Origin: Persicitalea jodogahamensis
GTDB lineage: Bacteria > Bacteroidota > Bacteroidia > Cytophagales > Spirosomataceae
Length of the DNA: 64,000 nucleotides
Assembly (NCBI RefSeq): GCF_014651615.1
Contig: NZ_BMXF01000004.1
Span: 186,001 to 250,000 of the forward strand
Direction of reading: 5' to 3'
The position numbers were made by a program, and so were the translations under genes. The notes under the pieces were generated by a model that saw only the letters and a program-made list of their open reading frames with translations, searched no databases and had not been told where the DNA came from. Within the stretch, counting starts at the first letter, position 1. The number at the start of each line of letters is the position of its first letter. Of this stretch, positions 43,774 through 52,689 are shown one piece after another.

Positions 43774-43813
43774 GCAACCTGGGTGTAAAATTTGCCGTAT
43801 TTGATTTGGCGGG

Positions 43814-43845
43814 ATTGTTTGATACGGGTCAAATCCGTACATTTC
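43814..43845 (+). promoter_or_regulatory. Possible promoter of the OsmC-like gene
   Basis: ATTG (43814-43817) and TACATTTC (43838-43845, one mismatch to TAnnTTTG) are separated by 20 bases. The ATG at 43867 follows after 21 bases. Confidence 0.4.
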
Positions 43846-43866
43846 AGGAATCCAACCTCCGATTTT

Positions 43867-44268
43867 ATGAGCATTACTACCTTATTTGCCGTACTGGGTG
43901 AAGAAGACTACGTTGTTTCCCTGCAAGCCCGACGGCATGAGGTACTGGCTGACGAACCCGAAGAACTCGGTGGGAAAGACCAGGGGCTCACCCCTTACGA
44001 ATTGATTCTTGGCGGATTGGGGGCATGTACCAGTGTCACCCTGAAAATGTACGCACAGCGCAAAGGCTGGGAGGTAGACGACATTGATGTCAGGCTTGAG
44101 CTGGCCATCGAAAAAGGGCAAACACCAGTCATCACAAGGCGGATCAAGGTTAGGGGCAAACTGGATAGCGAGCAATGCGACCGGCTTCTTCAAATCGCAA
44201 ACAATTGTCCCGCACACCGCTTATTAACTCATCCGATCGATATTGAAAGTGCTCTTTACGAAATTTAG
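43867..44268 (+). CDS. OsmC/Ohr-family peroxiredoxin-like protein
   Basis: 133 residues from the ATG at 43867; an earlier TTG at 43792 would run through the promoter region. The family helix with the first redox Cys is ELILGGLGACTSVTLKMYAQ, and the second Cys is in QIANNCPAHRLL. The pattern PYELILGGLGACTS fits the YhfA/OsmC group, which reduces organic hydroperoxides or binds hydrophobic molecules. It ends 141 bases before the FAD oxidoreductase gene; a 7-bp hairpin (CAGGCAG/CTGCCTG, 44339-44363) lies in that gap. Confidence 0.93.
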   Translation: MSITTLFAVLGEEDYVVSLQARRHEVLADEPEELGGKDQGLTPYELILGGLGACTSVTLKMYAQRKGWEVDDIDVRLELAIEKGQTPVITRRIKVRGKLDSEQCDRLLQIANNCPAHRLLTHPIDIESALYEI

Positions 44269-44409
44269 GCGGAGGGATTGGGGTGTGGCTGCAATCGGTG
44301 AATTACTTTTTCTGAAAAGCCAATAGATTAGAGTGACGCAGGCAGGTACTTCAAGTCTGCCTGGGGCAAATTGATCTGGACGAACTGAATGGAATCCTGA
44401 ACAAATTCA

Positions 44410-45768
44410 ATGAGGCATATAGTCATTTTAGGTAACGGCATCAGCGGTATCACCGCCGCCCGGCATATTCGCAAGCATTCCGACGACCGGATAACCGTAA
44501 TTTCTTCTGAGACTGAACATTTTTTCTCCCGTACGGCCCTCATGTACATTTACATGGGTCACATGAAGTACGAACACACCAAACCTTACGAGGACTATTT
44601 TTGGGAGAAAAACCGCATTGAACTCCGCCAGGCATGGGTAAGCCACTTTGACTTTGATAACAAATCCATCACCCTCGACGAAGGTACCAATGTACCCACC
44701 GAACTTACCTATGACATCCTGATTCTGGGCGTAGGCTCAGAGAGCAATGCCTTTGGTTGGCCGGGGCAGGATTTGGAGGGCGTCCAGGGTTTTTACAGCT
44801 TTCAGGACCTGGAAGCCATGGAGGCTAACACGGAAGGCATCGACCGGGCAGTGATCGTGGGTGGCGGGCTTATAGGAATCGAAATGGCCGAGATGCTCCT
44901 GACCCGGGACATCCGTGTGACCATGCTTGTCCGGGAAGAGGCCTATTGGAATGGCGTTTTGCCGAAAGAGGAGGCCGAAATGATCGGGCGGCACATCCGG
45001 GAACATGGCGTGGATTTACGCCTCGAAACTGAACTGGAGGCCATTCATGACGACAATAACCGCGAGGCAGCCCTACGGGTAACCAGTGTAACAACCAAGA
45101 ATGGCGAACAAATCGATTGTCAGTTCGTTGGGCTGGCAGTCGGGGTACATCCCAATGTCAAGCAATTTAGCGATACTGCCCTTGAAACCGACAAGGGGAT
45201 TCTGGTCAACGAATTTTTGGAAACGAATATTCCGGATGTGTATGCGATCGGTGATTGCGTACAGCATCGAAACCCCCTGGAAGATCGTAAATCGGTCGAG
45301 CAGATTTGGTACACGGGCCGTATCATGGGCGAAACCGTAGCCCGGAGTATTTGCCAGACCAGGACTCCTTACCAACCAGGTGTGTTTTTCAACTCAGCCA
45401 AATTTATGGACATAGAGTACCAGACATACGGTCAGGTGCCCGCCGAAGCCCCGGAGGGCATAAAGAGTTTTTACTGGGAGCATCCTGGCGGTAAGATTGC
45501 TTTGAGACTGAACTACCGGGAGGATAACAATACATTGACCGGAATCAATAATTTTGGAATGAGGCTGCGACACGAGGTCTGCGAAAAATGGATCAAAGGC
45601 AAGAAAAGTATCGGCTACGTTCTCTCGCACTTTCGGGACGCCCATTTTGATCCCGAATTTTTCCAACGTCACGAAAAATCAATCGTTGCTGCATTTAATA
45701 AGCATAGCCCGAAACATAACGTGAAACTTGGCGGCAAAGCGCCCTTCTGGGAGCGCGTGTGGGGGTAG
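44410..45768 (+). CDS. NAD(P)/FAD-dependent pyridine nucleotide-disulfide oxidoreductase family protein
   Basis: 452 residues. The FAD-binding start is HIVILGNGISGITAARHIRK, the NAD(P)-binding motif is AVIVGGGLIGIEMAEMLL, and the second FAD motif is IPDVYAIGDCVQH. No CxxxxC disulfide is seen, so it resembles the nitrite-reductase large-subunit and rubredoxin-reductase branches. The last 90 residues (ending GGKAPFWERVWG) are an extra domain. The next gene, a membrane polyferredoxin, follows closely; together they probably move electrons between NAD(P)H and a membrane acceptor. The partner and direction are unknown. Confidence 0.88.
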   Translation: MRHIVILGNGISGITAARHIRKHSDDRITVISSETEHFFSRTALMYIYMGHMKYEHTKPYEDYFWEKNRIELRQAWVSHFDFDNKSITLDEGTNVPTELTYDILILGVGSESNAFGWPGQDLEGVQGFYSFQDLEAMEANTEGIDRAVIVGGGLIGIEMAEMLLTRDIRVTMLVREEAYWNGVLPKEEAEMIGRHIREHGVDLRLETELEAIHDDNNREAALRVTSVTTKNGEQIDCQFVGLAVGVHPNVKQFSDTALETDKGILVNEFLETNIPDVYAIGDCVQHRNPLEDRKSVEQIWYTGRIMGETVARSICQTRTPYQPGVFFNSAKFMDIEYQTYGQVPAEAPEGIKSFYWEHPGGKIALRLNYREDNNTLTGINNFGMRLRHEVCEKWIKGKKSIGYVLSHFRDAHFDPEFFQRHEKSIVAAFNKHSPKHNVKLGGKAPFWERVWG

Positions 45769-45854
45769 TTTCTTGTGGTATAGTAATCCTGGTGCCTGGA
45801 ATAGCGAATCATATCCGGGCCATTCAATTCCGGAATTCAACAAATCAGAAATTG

Positions 45855-47405
45855 ATGAATAATATTCAAAAAATTGGCCTTACCCTGTTTGTAATAGGTT
45901 TTACCATTTGGGTAGCTACCCTAAGTTTAGGGAAATATACTCTGACGGAGGGCATCCTAAGCGATACGGTCAATGTCAAAAAAGAACACTACGATCTTCT
46001 GAAAGCGAAGGCTGAGCCAATGTTCGGCAAAAGCTATTCAACGGCTTTTGAATTCAGCAATGATTTTAGCAAAATCCAGGAGGAAGTCAATGAGGAGTTA
46101 CGGAAAGCGGAAAAAGATGACCAGGTTATTTATGACAATTACGCCTTTATAGTAACCAAGGCCTCTTCCGAAGGGCCGATTACTGAACACACGTTTTTGT
46201 GGTTTTGGTTGAGTTTTGGATTGGCTATTGTTGGGGCTTTGATGTATATATTTCCCAACAACCGCCTGCTTCCCGGCATCAAGAATGACCACATATACCA
46301 CCACCCGGCCACTTCCCGCGGATGGATCGGCATCCTTCTGGGTACTTTTCTGATTGCATTTTACGTGGTTCTCTACTTTTACCCGCAATACATTGTCAAC
46401 TGGGTACTTTTGGTTGATCCGATCAGTGAGGCACTCAATGGCGGCCCGGCGTCACAATGGTTTTTGTACGGGTTTCTCTATACGCTATGCATCCTGATTA
46501 TGGGCATTCGTATGATTATCAAGTACCGGCACTCTCCCTATGAGCAAATCCGGTCGGTGTCGGTCATGTTTTTCCAGACTTCCTTCGCCTTTATTATTCC
46601 CGAAATTCTGGTGCGCCTTAACCAGCCCTATTTTGATTTCAAGAACATGTGGCCGCTGGATTACGATTTTTTCTTTGATTTTAACCTGAACGAATTGCTG
46701 AGCAATGGTACCCTGGGACTATTTATGCTTGTCTGGGGAATTGCACTGTTCGTATTGGCCGTACCCATATTTACCTACCTCTACGGAAAACGCTGGTATT
46801 GTTCCTGGGTATGCGGTTGCGGCGGCCTTGCCGAAACGCTCGGCGATCCGCACCGCCAATTATCCGATAAGTCAATGCGAGCGTGGAAGATTGAACGATA
46901 CATGGTACATGGTGTGCTGGCTTTTGCCATTATCATGACGGCTTTCGTGCTGTATACGTATTTCACGGGCCAGTCCAATATCGGACCCGTCAGTAGTTAT
47001 TCAGTGCGGGCTGCCTACGGATTCTGGATTGGCGCCCTATTCTCGGGTATCGTCGGCGTTGGGTTTTATCCCCTGATGGGTAACCGCGTATGGTGTCGCT
47101 TCGGCTGTCCTTTGGCAGCTTACTTGGGCCTGGTGCAGCGCTTCAAATCACGCTTTCGCATTACCACCAACGGCGGACAATGCATATCGTGCGGCAATTG
47201 TTCGACTTATTGCGAAATGGGCATCGATGTGCGGGCCTATGCGCAAAAAGGGCAGGACATTGTCCGGGCCTCCTGTGTGGGCTGCGGTATCTGCTCGGCG
47301 GTATGCCCCCGGGGCGTTCTGAACCTGGAAAACGCCGATCCCCACAGCCGGGTGATGGTGGCTCCTGAGATCATGACGGGCAACGACATGCCGAAGATCA
47401 AATGA
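45855..47405 (+). CDS. Membrane polyferredoxin (NapH/CcoG-like 4Fe-4S protein)
   Basis: 516 residues from the ATG at 45855; an upstream GTG would overlap the oxidoreductase and begin without a membrane signal. About eight transmembrane helices alternate with a loop (about 22-105). The membrane cysteines CSWVCGCGG and VWCRFGCPLA match NapH/NosR-type proteins. Two cytosolic 4Fe-4S sites follow: CISCGNCSTYC and CVGCGICSAVCP. The pairing with the FAD enzyme suggests a two-component redox module passing electrons across or into the membrane. I see no terminal reductase next to it. Confidence 0.9.
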   Translation: MNNIQKIGLTLFVIGFTIWVATLSLGKYTLTEGILSDTVNVKKEHYDLLKAKAEPMFGKSYSTAFEFSNDFSKIQEEVNEELRKAEKDDQVIYDNYAFIVTKASSEGPITEHTFLWFWLSFGLAIVGALMYIFPNNRLLPGIKNDHIYHHPATSRGWIGILLGTFLIAFYVVLYFYPQYIVNWVLLVDPISEALNGGPASQWFLYGFLYTLCILIMGIRMIIKYRHSPYEQIRSVSVMFFQTSFAFIIPEILVRLNQPYFDFKNMWPLDYDFFFDFNLNELLSNGTLGLFMLVWGIALFVLAVPIFTYLYGKRWYCSWVCGCGGLAETLGDPHRQLSDKSMRAWKIERYMVHGVLAFAIIMTAFVLYTYFTGQSNIGPVSSYSVRAAYGFWIGALFSGIVGVGFYPLMGNRVWCRFGCPLAAYLGLVQRFKSRFRITTNGGQCISCGNCSTYCEMGIDVRAYAQKGQDIVRASCVGCGICSAVCPRGVLNLENADPHSRVMVAPEIMTGNDMPKIK

Positions 47406-47439
47406 ATTTCAGCCCTTATCAGTGCTCACCCCCGGTACA

Positions 47440-48756
47440 CTACCTGGCAGCTTCGTGCAGGAGTTGCATTCCCGTAGAACTGCGGGCCTTGAAGCCAGTC
47501 CAGGTTTTCTCATTGGAATTCTTAGGCAGGTCGAGGTACTTGTCGAGGTCCTTACCTTTCAAGTACTTTCCCATGAATGCCGTCACAAAGTGCTGATTGA
47601 TGTTGTTGATCCGCCGCTCGTCCCAGGCGGGCTCGGCATACCGGTAGTATTCGTCGAAGGGTAGTCCCGGCCGCAAGGCTTCGGCCGGTGGTGGGTTAGG
47701 GGCTACGTTATGTCGGGCATTTTCGTAAGTGAGTAAATACCGCTCAGCGTTAACCGCGCCCGTGTAGATGGCTTTAATGCCTTTTTCGTAGCCTGAAACA
47801 TCGTCCTGGCTACCCGCCACGAAAAATGTGGGTACTTTCAGTCCTTTCAGGCTTTCGGTATCCCAAACCCCCCGCTCCATACCCCAGGGAGCAAAGGCTA
47901 CTACAGCTTTGATACGCGGGTCCAGTGAGTTTTCATATTCGGCGTTGCGGGTCGTTCTAACCTCGATAGCATTGCTACCTCCCGACATACCGCCAAAAGC
48001 CTTGGCAAAACCTTCGCTATAACCCGCCCCGGCTACGTTCAATACCCCATATCCTCCCATCGAGTAGCCAATCAGGCCAATACTGTTTGCATCGAGAAGT
48101 CCGGAAAGGAAGTTTTTACTGCCCGGCTTTCCAAGGTCGGCCATCTGGTTGAGAACGAAGAGAATATCCTTTGAACGGTTAAGGAGCGTGCTGGTAAATC
48201 CTGCCGCATCGCGGAAAGTCGATTCGGCGTGGTCGATGGCCACGACCACATAGCCCTTCGATGCCAGATTCTCGGTCAGGTAAGTCAGCAGAAGCCGTGA
48301 GCCTACGTACCCGTGGGAAACCACGATTAACGGAAAAGTGCCCGAAGTTGTACTTGGGGCAGCATCGCGCGTAGCCCGACCTTTGAACGTAAACGGAATC
48401 AGTGGTCGCTTCGGATCATTGGAGGTTCCCATGACTTCCTCATAGGTGACAATTTCCTGCTGCCCTGCGGTCAGAGCTGCCGGGTACCATACTTCCACCT
48501 TCAGAGCCCGGTCGTAGCGGGCATTGGCGTTTTCTTTGGTCTTAAGAATGTCAACTTGATTTTTATTTACAAAATCGAGCGTACGAACTCCGATTTTAAA
48601 TTCGCCCCGTGCCGAAAGTTCGGGCGCGTCAGGGAGAGCGTCACCGTAAACGAAAATATTTTCGGTACTTTGGGAAAAGGTAAAAGGGGCTGCCAGTAAT
48701 TGAAGCAGTAGAATACTGGCTAGAAGGACGATGGTTTTCCGGGGGGCTTTATTCAT
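47440..48756 (-). CDS. Secreted alpha/beta hydrolase (dienelactone-hydrolase/PAF-acetylhydrolase-like)
   Basis: 438 residues from the ATG at 48756, which starts a signal peptide (NKAPRKTIVLLASILLLQLL, cleaved near FSQ-S). A longer start at 48834 would put a polar segment first. The nucleophile elbow is GYSMGGYG, the oxyanion strand is FPLIVVSHGYVGSRLLLTYL, the acid is likely in FFVAGSQDDVSG, and the His in YENARHNVAP. It should be an exported esterase or lipase; the substrate is unknown. It converges on the polyferredoxin gene with 34 bases between stops. Confidence 0.9.
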   Translation of the reverse strand: MNKAPRKTIVLLASILLLQLLAAPFTFSQSTENIFVYGDALPDAPELSARGEFKIGVRTLDFVNKNQVDILKTKENANARYDRALKVEVWYPAALTAGQQEIVTYEEVMGTSNDPKRPLIPFTFKGRATRDAAPSTTSGTFPLIVVSHGYVGSRLLLTYLTENLASKGYVVVAIDHAESTFRDAAGFTSTLLNRSKDILFVLNQMADLGKPGSKNFLSGLLDANSIGLIGYSMGGYGVLNVAGAGYSEGFAKAFGGMSGGSNAIEVRTTRNAEYENSLDPRIKAVVAFAPWGMERGVWDTESLKGLKVPTFFVAGSQDDVSGYEKGIKAIYTGAVNAERYLLTYENARHNVAPNPPPAEALRPGLPFDEYYRYAEPAWDERRINNINQHFVTAFMGKYLKGKDLDKYLDLPKNSNEKTWTGFKARSSTGMQLLHEAAR

Positions 48757-48917
48757 TATGATATGGGAAGTATGAGGTATGCTATTTTGCTCGTGACGTC
48801 GTTCTGTGTGTCTTTTCAGGTCCGTTATTGACAAAGGCTCTTACAAATAAGAACTACTACATCGACACCAGGGCTGCCATTCGGCAGGACAGTGGCCTCA
48901 CATCAGAAAGATAACCC

Positions 48918-49010
48918 ATAACGGGCGCCAACCAGACAGGGAACTACCTTAACTACCTGAAAAATGAAAAAGTTGGAATTCTGGTAAATCAGTCTTCAAT
49001 CATGGGGAAT
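48918..49010 (+). pseudogene. Remnant of a DUF1343 (NamZ-type exo-beta-N-acetylmuramidase) gene
   Basis: 31 codons read ITGANQTGNYLNYLKNEKVG and continue ILVNQSSIMGN. This matches the conserved N-terminus of DUF1343/NamZ proteins (G-A-x-x ... YLPLLKGKxVG-LVxNQTS-xxG). An in-frame TAA lies directly upstream and the match stops after the Asn-Gln-Ser-Ser-Ile-Met-Gly-Asn end, so no intact gene remains. The other parts of the 48757-49128 gap show no gene. Confidence 0.55.
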
Positions 49011-49058
49011 GCGCGAGAAGTACCTGCTCTACCTTTGATACCACTTGAAATTCTCTCT

Positions 49059-49090
49059 TTTTGTCTGATTCGATATTTTCCCTACTTTTC
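49059..49090 (+). promoter_or_regulatory. Probable promoter of the DJ-1-like gene
   Basis: TTTTG (49059-49063) and TACTTTTC (49083-49090, one mismatch to TAnnTTTG) are 19 bases apart. The ATG is at 49129. A second exact -7 box, TACCTTTG, is at 49030-49037 without a matching -33. Confidence 0.5.
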
Positions 49091-49128
49091 GGCTGCAGCA
49101 GCCCATTTCTCAAAACCCCAAAACCGCC

Positions 49129-49809
49129 ATGAAAGCTCTGATCGTCTGTACCAATCACGTTACATTTCCCAACAAGCCTAATAAAACAGGGCTTTGGTTG
49201 AGCGAGTTGACGCATTTTTGTGAGGTACTTGATAGACACCGGATCATGTATGATCTGGTCAGTCCGCTCGGTGGTGCCATTCCTATCGACGAGCGTAGCC
49301 TGGATCTGAAGGATGAGTCCAATGAGAAGTACTACGGAGACGAGGCTTTCAGGCAGCGGCTGGAAACTTCCCTGAAACCTTCCGATGTAGAAGCAAAAAA
49401 CTACCGCCTGATTTATTTTGCGGGCGGCCACGGTACGATGTGGGATTTTCCTGACAATGCCGAATTGCAGGAACTCACCAAGGTTATTTACGAGAATTTC
49501 GGTACAGTGGCCGCCGTAGCCCACGGGGTTTCCGCCCTGCTTAATGTCCGGCTTTCGGAGGGAAGTCGATTGATCGACGACAAGTACCTGACGGCATTTT
49601 CCAATCTGGAAGAAACCTTATCAAGTATGGCAAGCGAGGTTCCTTTTTCTTTGGAAGACCAACTGCGTGAAAACGGCGCACACTTTACAAAAACCATGAT
49701 TCCATTCACTCAGTACATTGAAATGGACGAGCGCCTTGTCACGGGCCAGAATCCTGCCTCAGCCAAAAAAATCGCCAAAAAACTGGTTGAGGAACTGATT
49801 GAAAAATAA
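49129..49809 (+). CDS. DJ-1/PfpI (Hsp31-like) family protein lacking the nucleophilic Cys
   Basis: 226 residues. The fold is clear: MKALIVCTNH, TGLWLSELTHF with the conserved Glu, then LIYFAGGHGTMWDFPD. At the nucleophile elbow, where the family has A-I/V-C-H-G, this protein has VAAVAHGVSAL, Ala131 in place of Cys (codon GCC). The adjacent His-Gly is kept. Without the cysteine the glyoxalase/deglycase chemistry of Hsp31 and DJ-1 should not operate. It may have another role such as binding or chaperoning, or use another residue. Confidence 0.9.
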   Translation: MKALIVCTNHVTFPNKPNKTGLWLSELTHFCEVLDRHRIMYDLVSPLGGAIPIDERSLDLKDESNEKYYGDEAFRQRLETSLKPSDVEAKNYRLIYFAGGHGTMWDFPDNAELQELTKVIYENFGTVAAVAHGVSALLNVRLSEGSRLIDDKYLTAFSNLEETLSSMASEVPFSLEDQLRENGAHFTKTMIPFTQYIEMDERLVTGQNPASAKKIAKKLVEELIEK

Positions 49810-49978
49810 GGGTAGCCAATAGCTGCATTCCCACCAACTCCGAATTGTTTCCCGATTTATTTTCACTCCATGCAACTTTCCGGGTGGGTTTCGCATCCAT
49901 TAGGTGAGAAGGCAGCGCAGGCAGGGGCAAGATTAATCCGTTTATCCAATCTTTCGCCCACTTGTGTATTAAAAGGTT

Positions 49979-50005
49979 CTATGCAATGCATAGTACCTAC
50001 CTTTG
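49979..50005 (+). promoter_or_regulatory. -7 box with an adjacent 15-bp palindrome before the barrel gene
   Basis: CTATGCA A TGCATAG (49979-49993) is a perfect 15-bp palindrome. TACCTTTG (49998-50005) is an exact TAnnTTTG -7 box. The palindrome covers the spacer region, where a repressor would block polymerase. The barrel ATG is at 50078. Confidence 0.6.
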
Positions 50006-50077
50006 ACCCATCGAAAACGCCACGAAACCCCGGTGCACACGAGGATTTTCGGGTGGGAACTTAAACTATCATTAGCC

Positions 50078-52522
50078 ATGAAATTTTTTACCAAACTGGT
50101 AGCCCTGCTACTGGTATCAGCCCCATTATGGGCGCAAAATACGAACCGGGGCCTTGTGTCCGGCTCGGTGCTGGACGAAAAAAACGTCCCCTTTCCCTTT
50201 GTCAATGTACTCTTACTCAAAGCCAAAGACTCCACCCTTGCCAAAGGTATGACTTCCGATGCCGACGGAAAATTTGCCTTTGAGTCCATCGAAGCCGGCC
50301 GCTACCTGACACTTGTTTCGATGGTCGGATATCAGAAAGTTTACAGCCCAGTCTTTACGGTAGCTAATTCAGAAGTAAAACTTTCGCCCGTAAAACTGAC
50401 CACCAGTGTAGAACTTCTTGATGAAGTGAGAGTGGTGGCCCAAAAGCCTTTCATCGAGCAACAGATTGATCGCACCGTCGTAAACGTTGAAAACAGCATT
50501 GTCTCAGCTGGGGCCACCGCTCTGGAAGTACTTGAACGAGCGCCTGGGGTAGTTGTAGATCAGCAGAACGATGCCCTGAAACTACGCGGCAAAGACGGTG
50601 TACTGGTGCAGATCGACGGCAAGCGAAGCTTTCTTTCCCAAACTGAACTGATGAATTTGCTGCGCAATACGCCCAGCGACAACATCGAGAAGATCGAGCT
50701 TATCACGAATCCTTCGGCCAAGTACGATGCAGCAGGAAATTCCGGCATCATCAATATCGTATTCAAGAAAAACAAAAATTACGGCACAAACGGCAACTTC
50801 ACCGTTGGTGGGGGGTATATGCCCGATGGATCGGTAGGGCGCGGCAATGCATCGCTGGCTCTCAACCACCGACAGGGCAAAATAAATATCTTCGGTAACG
50901 GTAGTGTGTATTCCGGCGGCCATGTCAATACCAACGACATTTACCGCACCATACCTTTTGAGGGTGAGGTCACGATTTTCGACCAGAATAATAAGCGCCG
51001 CTCCAACTACCAGAATTACAGCATCCGGACTGGAATGGATTATAGCCTGACAGACAAAACCACGCTGGGGGTACTGGCTTCGGCATTTTTCAACGACTGG
51101 TCGCAGCCCGAGGGTATCAACAACAGCCGAATTCTGGACGGCGATTTTAATTTGATACGCTCATTTTTGACCCAGTCCACCAACGGCCAGAAAACAAATA
51201 ACGTCACGACCAACCTGAACGTAAAGCATAAATTTGACGACAAAGGCAAGGAACTAACCTTTGACGCCGACTATGTGCATTATGGGGGTCAAAGTTTCAA
51301 TAACCTCAACACCACCTATTTCAAGCCGGATGGAACGCTGGATGGCTCGCCGGACCTGGTCAGGAATGATATGCCTTCGACTATTAACATTGGGGTAGTG
51401 AAGCTGGATTACGTGCAGAAGCTGGGGAAGGGAAAATTTGAGACAGGCCTTAAAAGCAGCTACGTGAAGTCGGACAATGACCTGACTTTTGAAGTAAAAC
51501 AAGATGTCTGGGTGATCGATCCGACGCGTACCAACCGATTCAAATACACCGAGAACATCAATGCGGTTTATGTGAACTACGGAGGCAAACTGAGCGAGAA
51601 AACGACCTATCAATTGGGATTTCGGGCCGAGCATACACACTCGATAGGCAACTCGGTAACGTTGAATGATGTACGTGACCGCAACTACCTGAATCTTTTT
51701 CCGAGCGTGTTTCTTTCCCAGCAACTGGACAGCAGCAACGTGCTGAACTTTTCCTACAGCCGCCGCATCGACCGTCCCGACTACCAGTCATTGAACCCTT
51801 TCGAGTTTTACCTCGATCCCTATACGTTTGAGCGCGGGAATCCCAATCTGCGGCCGCAGTACACCCACGCTTTGCAAGTAACGCACGTCTATAAGTCATT
51901 TATTAACACCAGCATTTCGTACAGCCGCATTAACGACCTGATCGCCCGCGAAGTACCACGCCAGATCCCGTCAGAAAATAAAACATTTGTCACCACCGAG
52001 AACCTCGACACCCAGGACAACGTCAACCTCACCGTTTCGCTGCCCATTCCGATTGCCAAATGGTGGACTTTGCAAGCTAACCTCACCGGATCGTACAATC
52101 GTTACAAGACCTTTTATGGCGATGCGCTGTATGACGTCAACCAGTTGAACTACAATATCTACGCGAGCAACCAATTTAAGATGAAAAACAATTGGTCAGC
52201 CGAACTCTCCGGTTGGTACAACAGTCCGAGTGTGTACGGATTCTTTGTTTCCAATCCACAAGGCATGATCAACCTGGGCTTGCAAAAAAGTGTCTGGGAG
52301 AAAAAAGGCACCTTCCGCCTGAACGTGAGTGACATTTTCTGGATGAATAAATTTAGCGGAAGGGCACAATTCCAGGATATCGACCTCAGGGTCCGCTCTA
52401 CCTGGCCAAGCCGCCAGATACGGTTGACATTTACCTACAACTTTGGCAATCAAAATGTGAAAGGCGCCCGCCAAAGAAACACCGGAGCGGATGACCTACA
52501 ACAGAGGGTCAAATCGAATTAA
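50078..52522 (+). CDS. Outer-membrane beta-barrel protein (TonB-receptor-like, OMP_b-brl_3 type)
   Basis: 814 residues from the ATG at 50078; the upstream TTG would add 25 polar residues before the signal peptide. The signal peptide (1-21, ending LWAQ) is followed by a carboxypeptidase-regulatory-like domain (about 25-105; GLVSGSVLDEKNVPFPFVNV), a plug-like domain (about 120-235; RAPGVVVDQQNDALKLRGKD, IELITNPSAKYDA) and a large barrel. It resembles TonB-dependent receptors but is not a SusC partner here (no SusD neighbour). Cargo is unknown. It ends 68 bases before a terminator. Confidence 0.92.
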   Translation: MKFFTKLVALLLVSAPLWAQNTNRGLVSGSVLDEKNVPFPFVNVLLLKAKDSTLAKGMTSDADGKFAFESIEAGRYLTLVSMVGYQKVYSPVFTVANSEVKLSPVKLTTSVELLDEVRVVAQKPFIEQQIDRTVVNVENSIVSAGATALEVLERAPGVVVDQQNDALKLRGKDGVLVQIDGKRSFLSQTELMNLLRNTPSDNIEKIELITNPSAKYDAAGNSGIINIVFKKNKNYGTNGNFTVGGGYMPDGSVGRGNASLALNHRQGKINIFGNGSVYSGGHVNTNDIYRTIPFEGEVTIFDQNNKRRSNYQNYSIRTGMDYSLTDKTTLGVLASAFFNDWSQPEGINNSRILDGDFNLIRSFLTQSTNGQKTNNVTTNLNVKHKFDDKGKELTFDADYVHYGGQSFNNLNTTYFKPDGTLDGSPDLVRNDMPSTINIGVVKLDYVQKLGKGKFETGLKSSYVKSDNDLTFEVKQDVWVIDPTRTNRFKYTENINAVYVNYGGKLSEKTTYQLGFRAEHTHSIGNSVTLNDVRDRNYLNLFPSVFLSQQLDSSNVLNFSYSRRIDRPDYQSLNPFEFYLDPYTFERGNPNLRPQYTHALQVTHVYKSFINTSISYSRINDLIAREVPRQIPSENKTFVTTENLDTQDNVNLTVSLPIPIAKWWTLQANLTGSYNRYKTFYGDALYDVNQLNYNIYASNQFKMKNNWSAELSGWYNSPSVYGFFVSNPQGMINLGLQKSVWEKKGTFRLNVSDIFWMNKFSGRAQFQDIDLRVRSTWPSRQIRLTFTYNFGNQNVKGARQRNTGADDLQQRVKSN

Positions 52523-52589
52523 AAGAAGTTGCGCCCCGAGGCGCGAAAAGCACTAATCCTCATACGATTAGTTTAGGTTAAGAATATGG

Positions 52590-52622
52590 AAATCCGCCCC
52601 TTGTTGAGGGACGGATTTTTTG
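52590..52622 (+). terminator. Terminator of the outer-membrane barrel gene
   Basis: AAATCCGCCCCT (52590-52601) pairs with AGGGACGGATTT (52607-52618), with one mismatch, and is followed by TTTTG. Confidence 0.8.
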
Positions 52623-52689
52623 TTATGAAAATGCTCGCGATTCGGTAGTTAAGGTTTTAACCAAATCCATGGATCAACTCAATCGCTAC

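Noticed and set aside
43792-43866. Longer N-terminus for the OsmC-like protein from TTG 43792
   Set aside because: It runs through the likely promoter boxes and adds 25 residues with no family match; ATG 43867 fits the usual family start.
44339-44363. Hairpin CAGGCAG/CTGCCTG before the FAD oxidoreductase as a terminator
   Set aside because: No T-tract follows on either strand, and the stem is only 7 bp with an 11-base loop; too weak to call.
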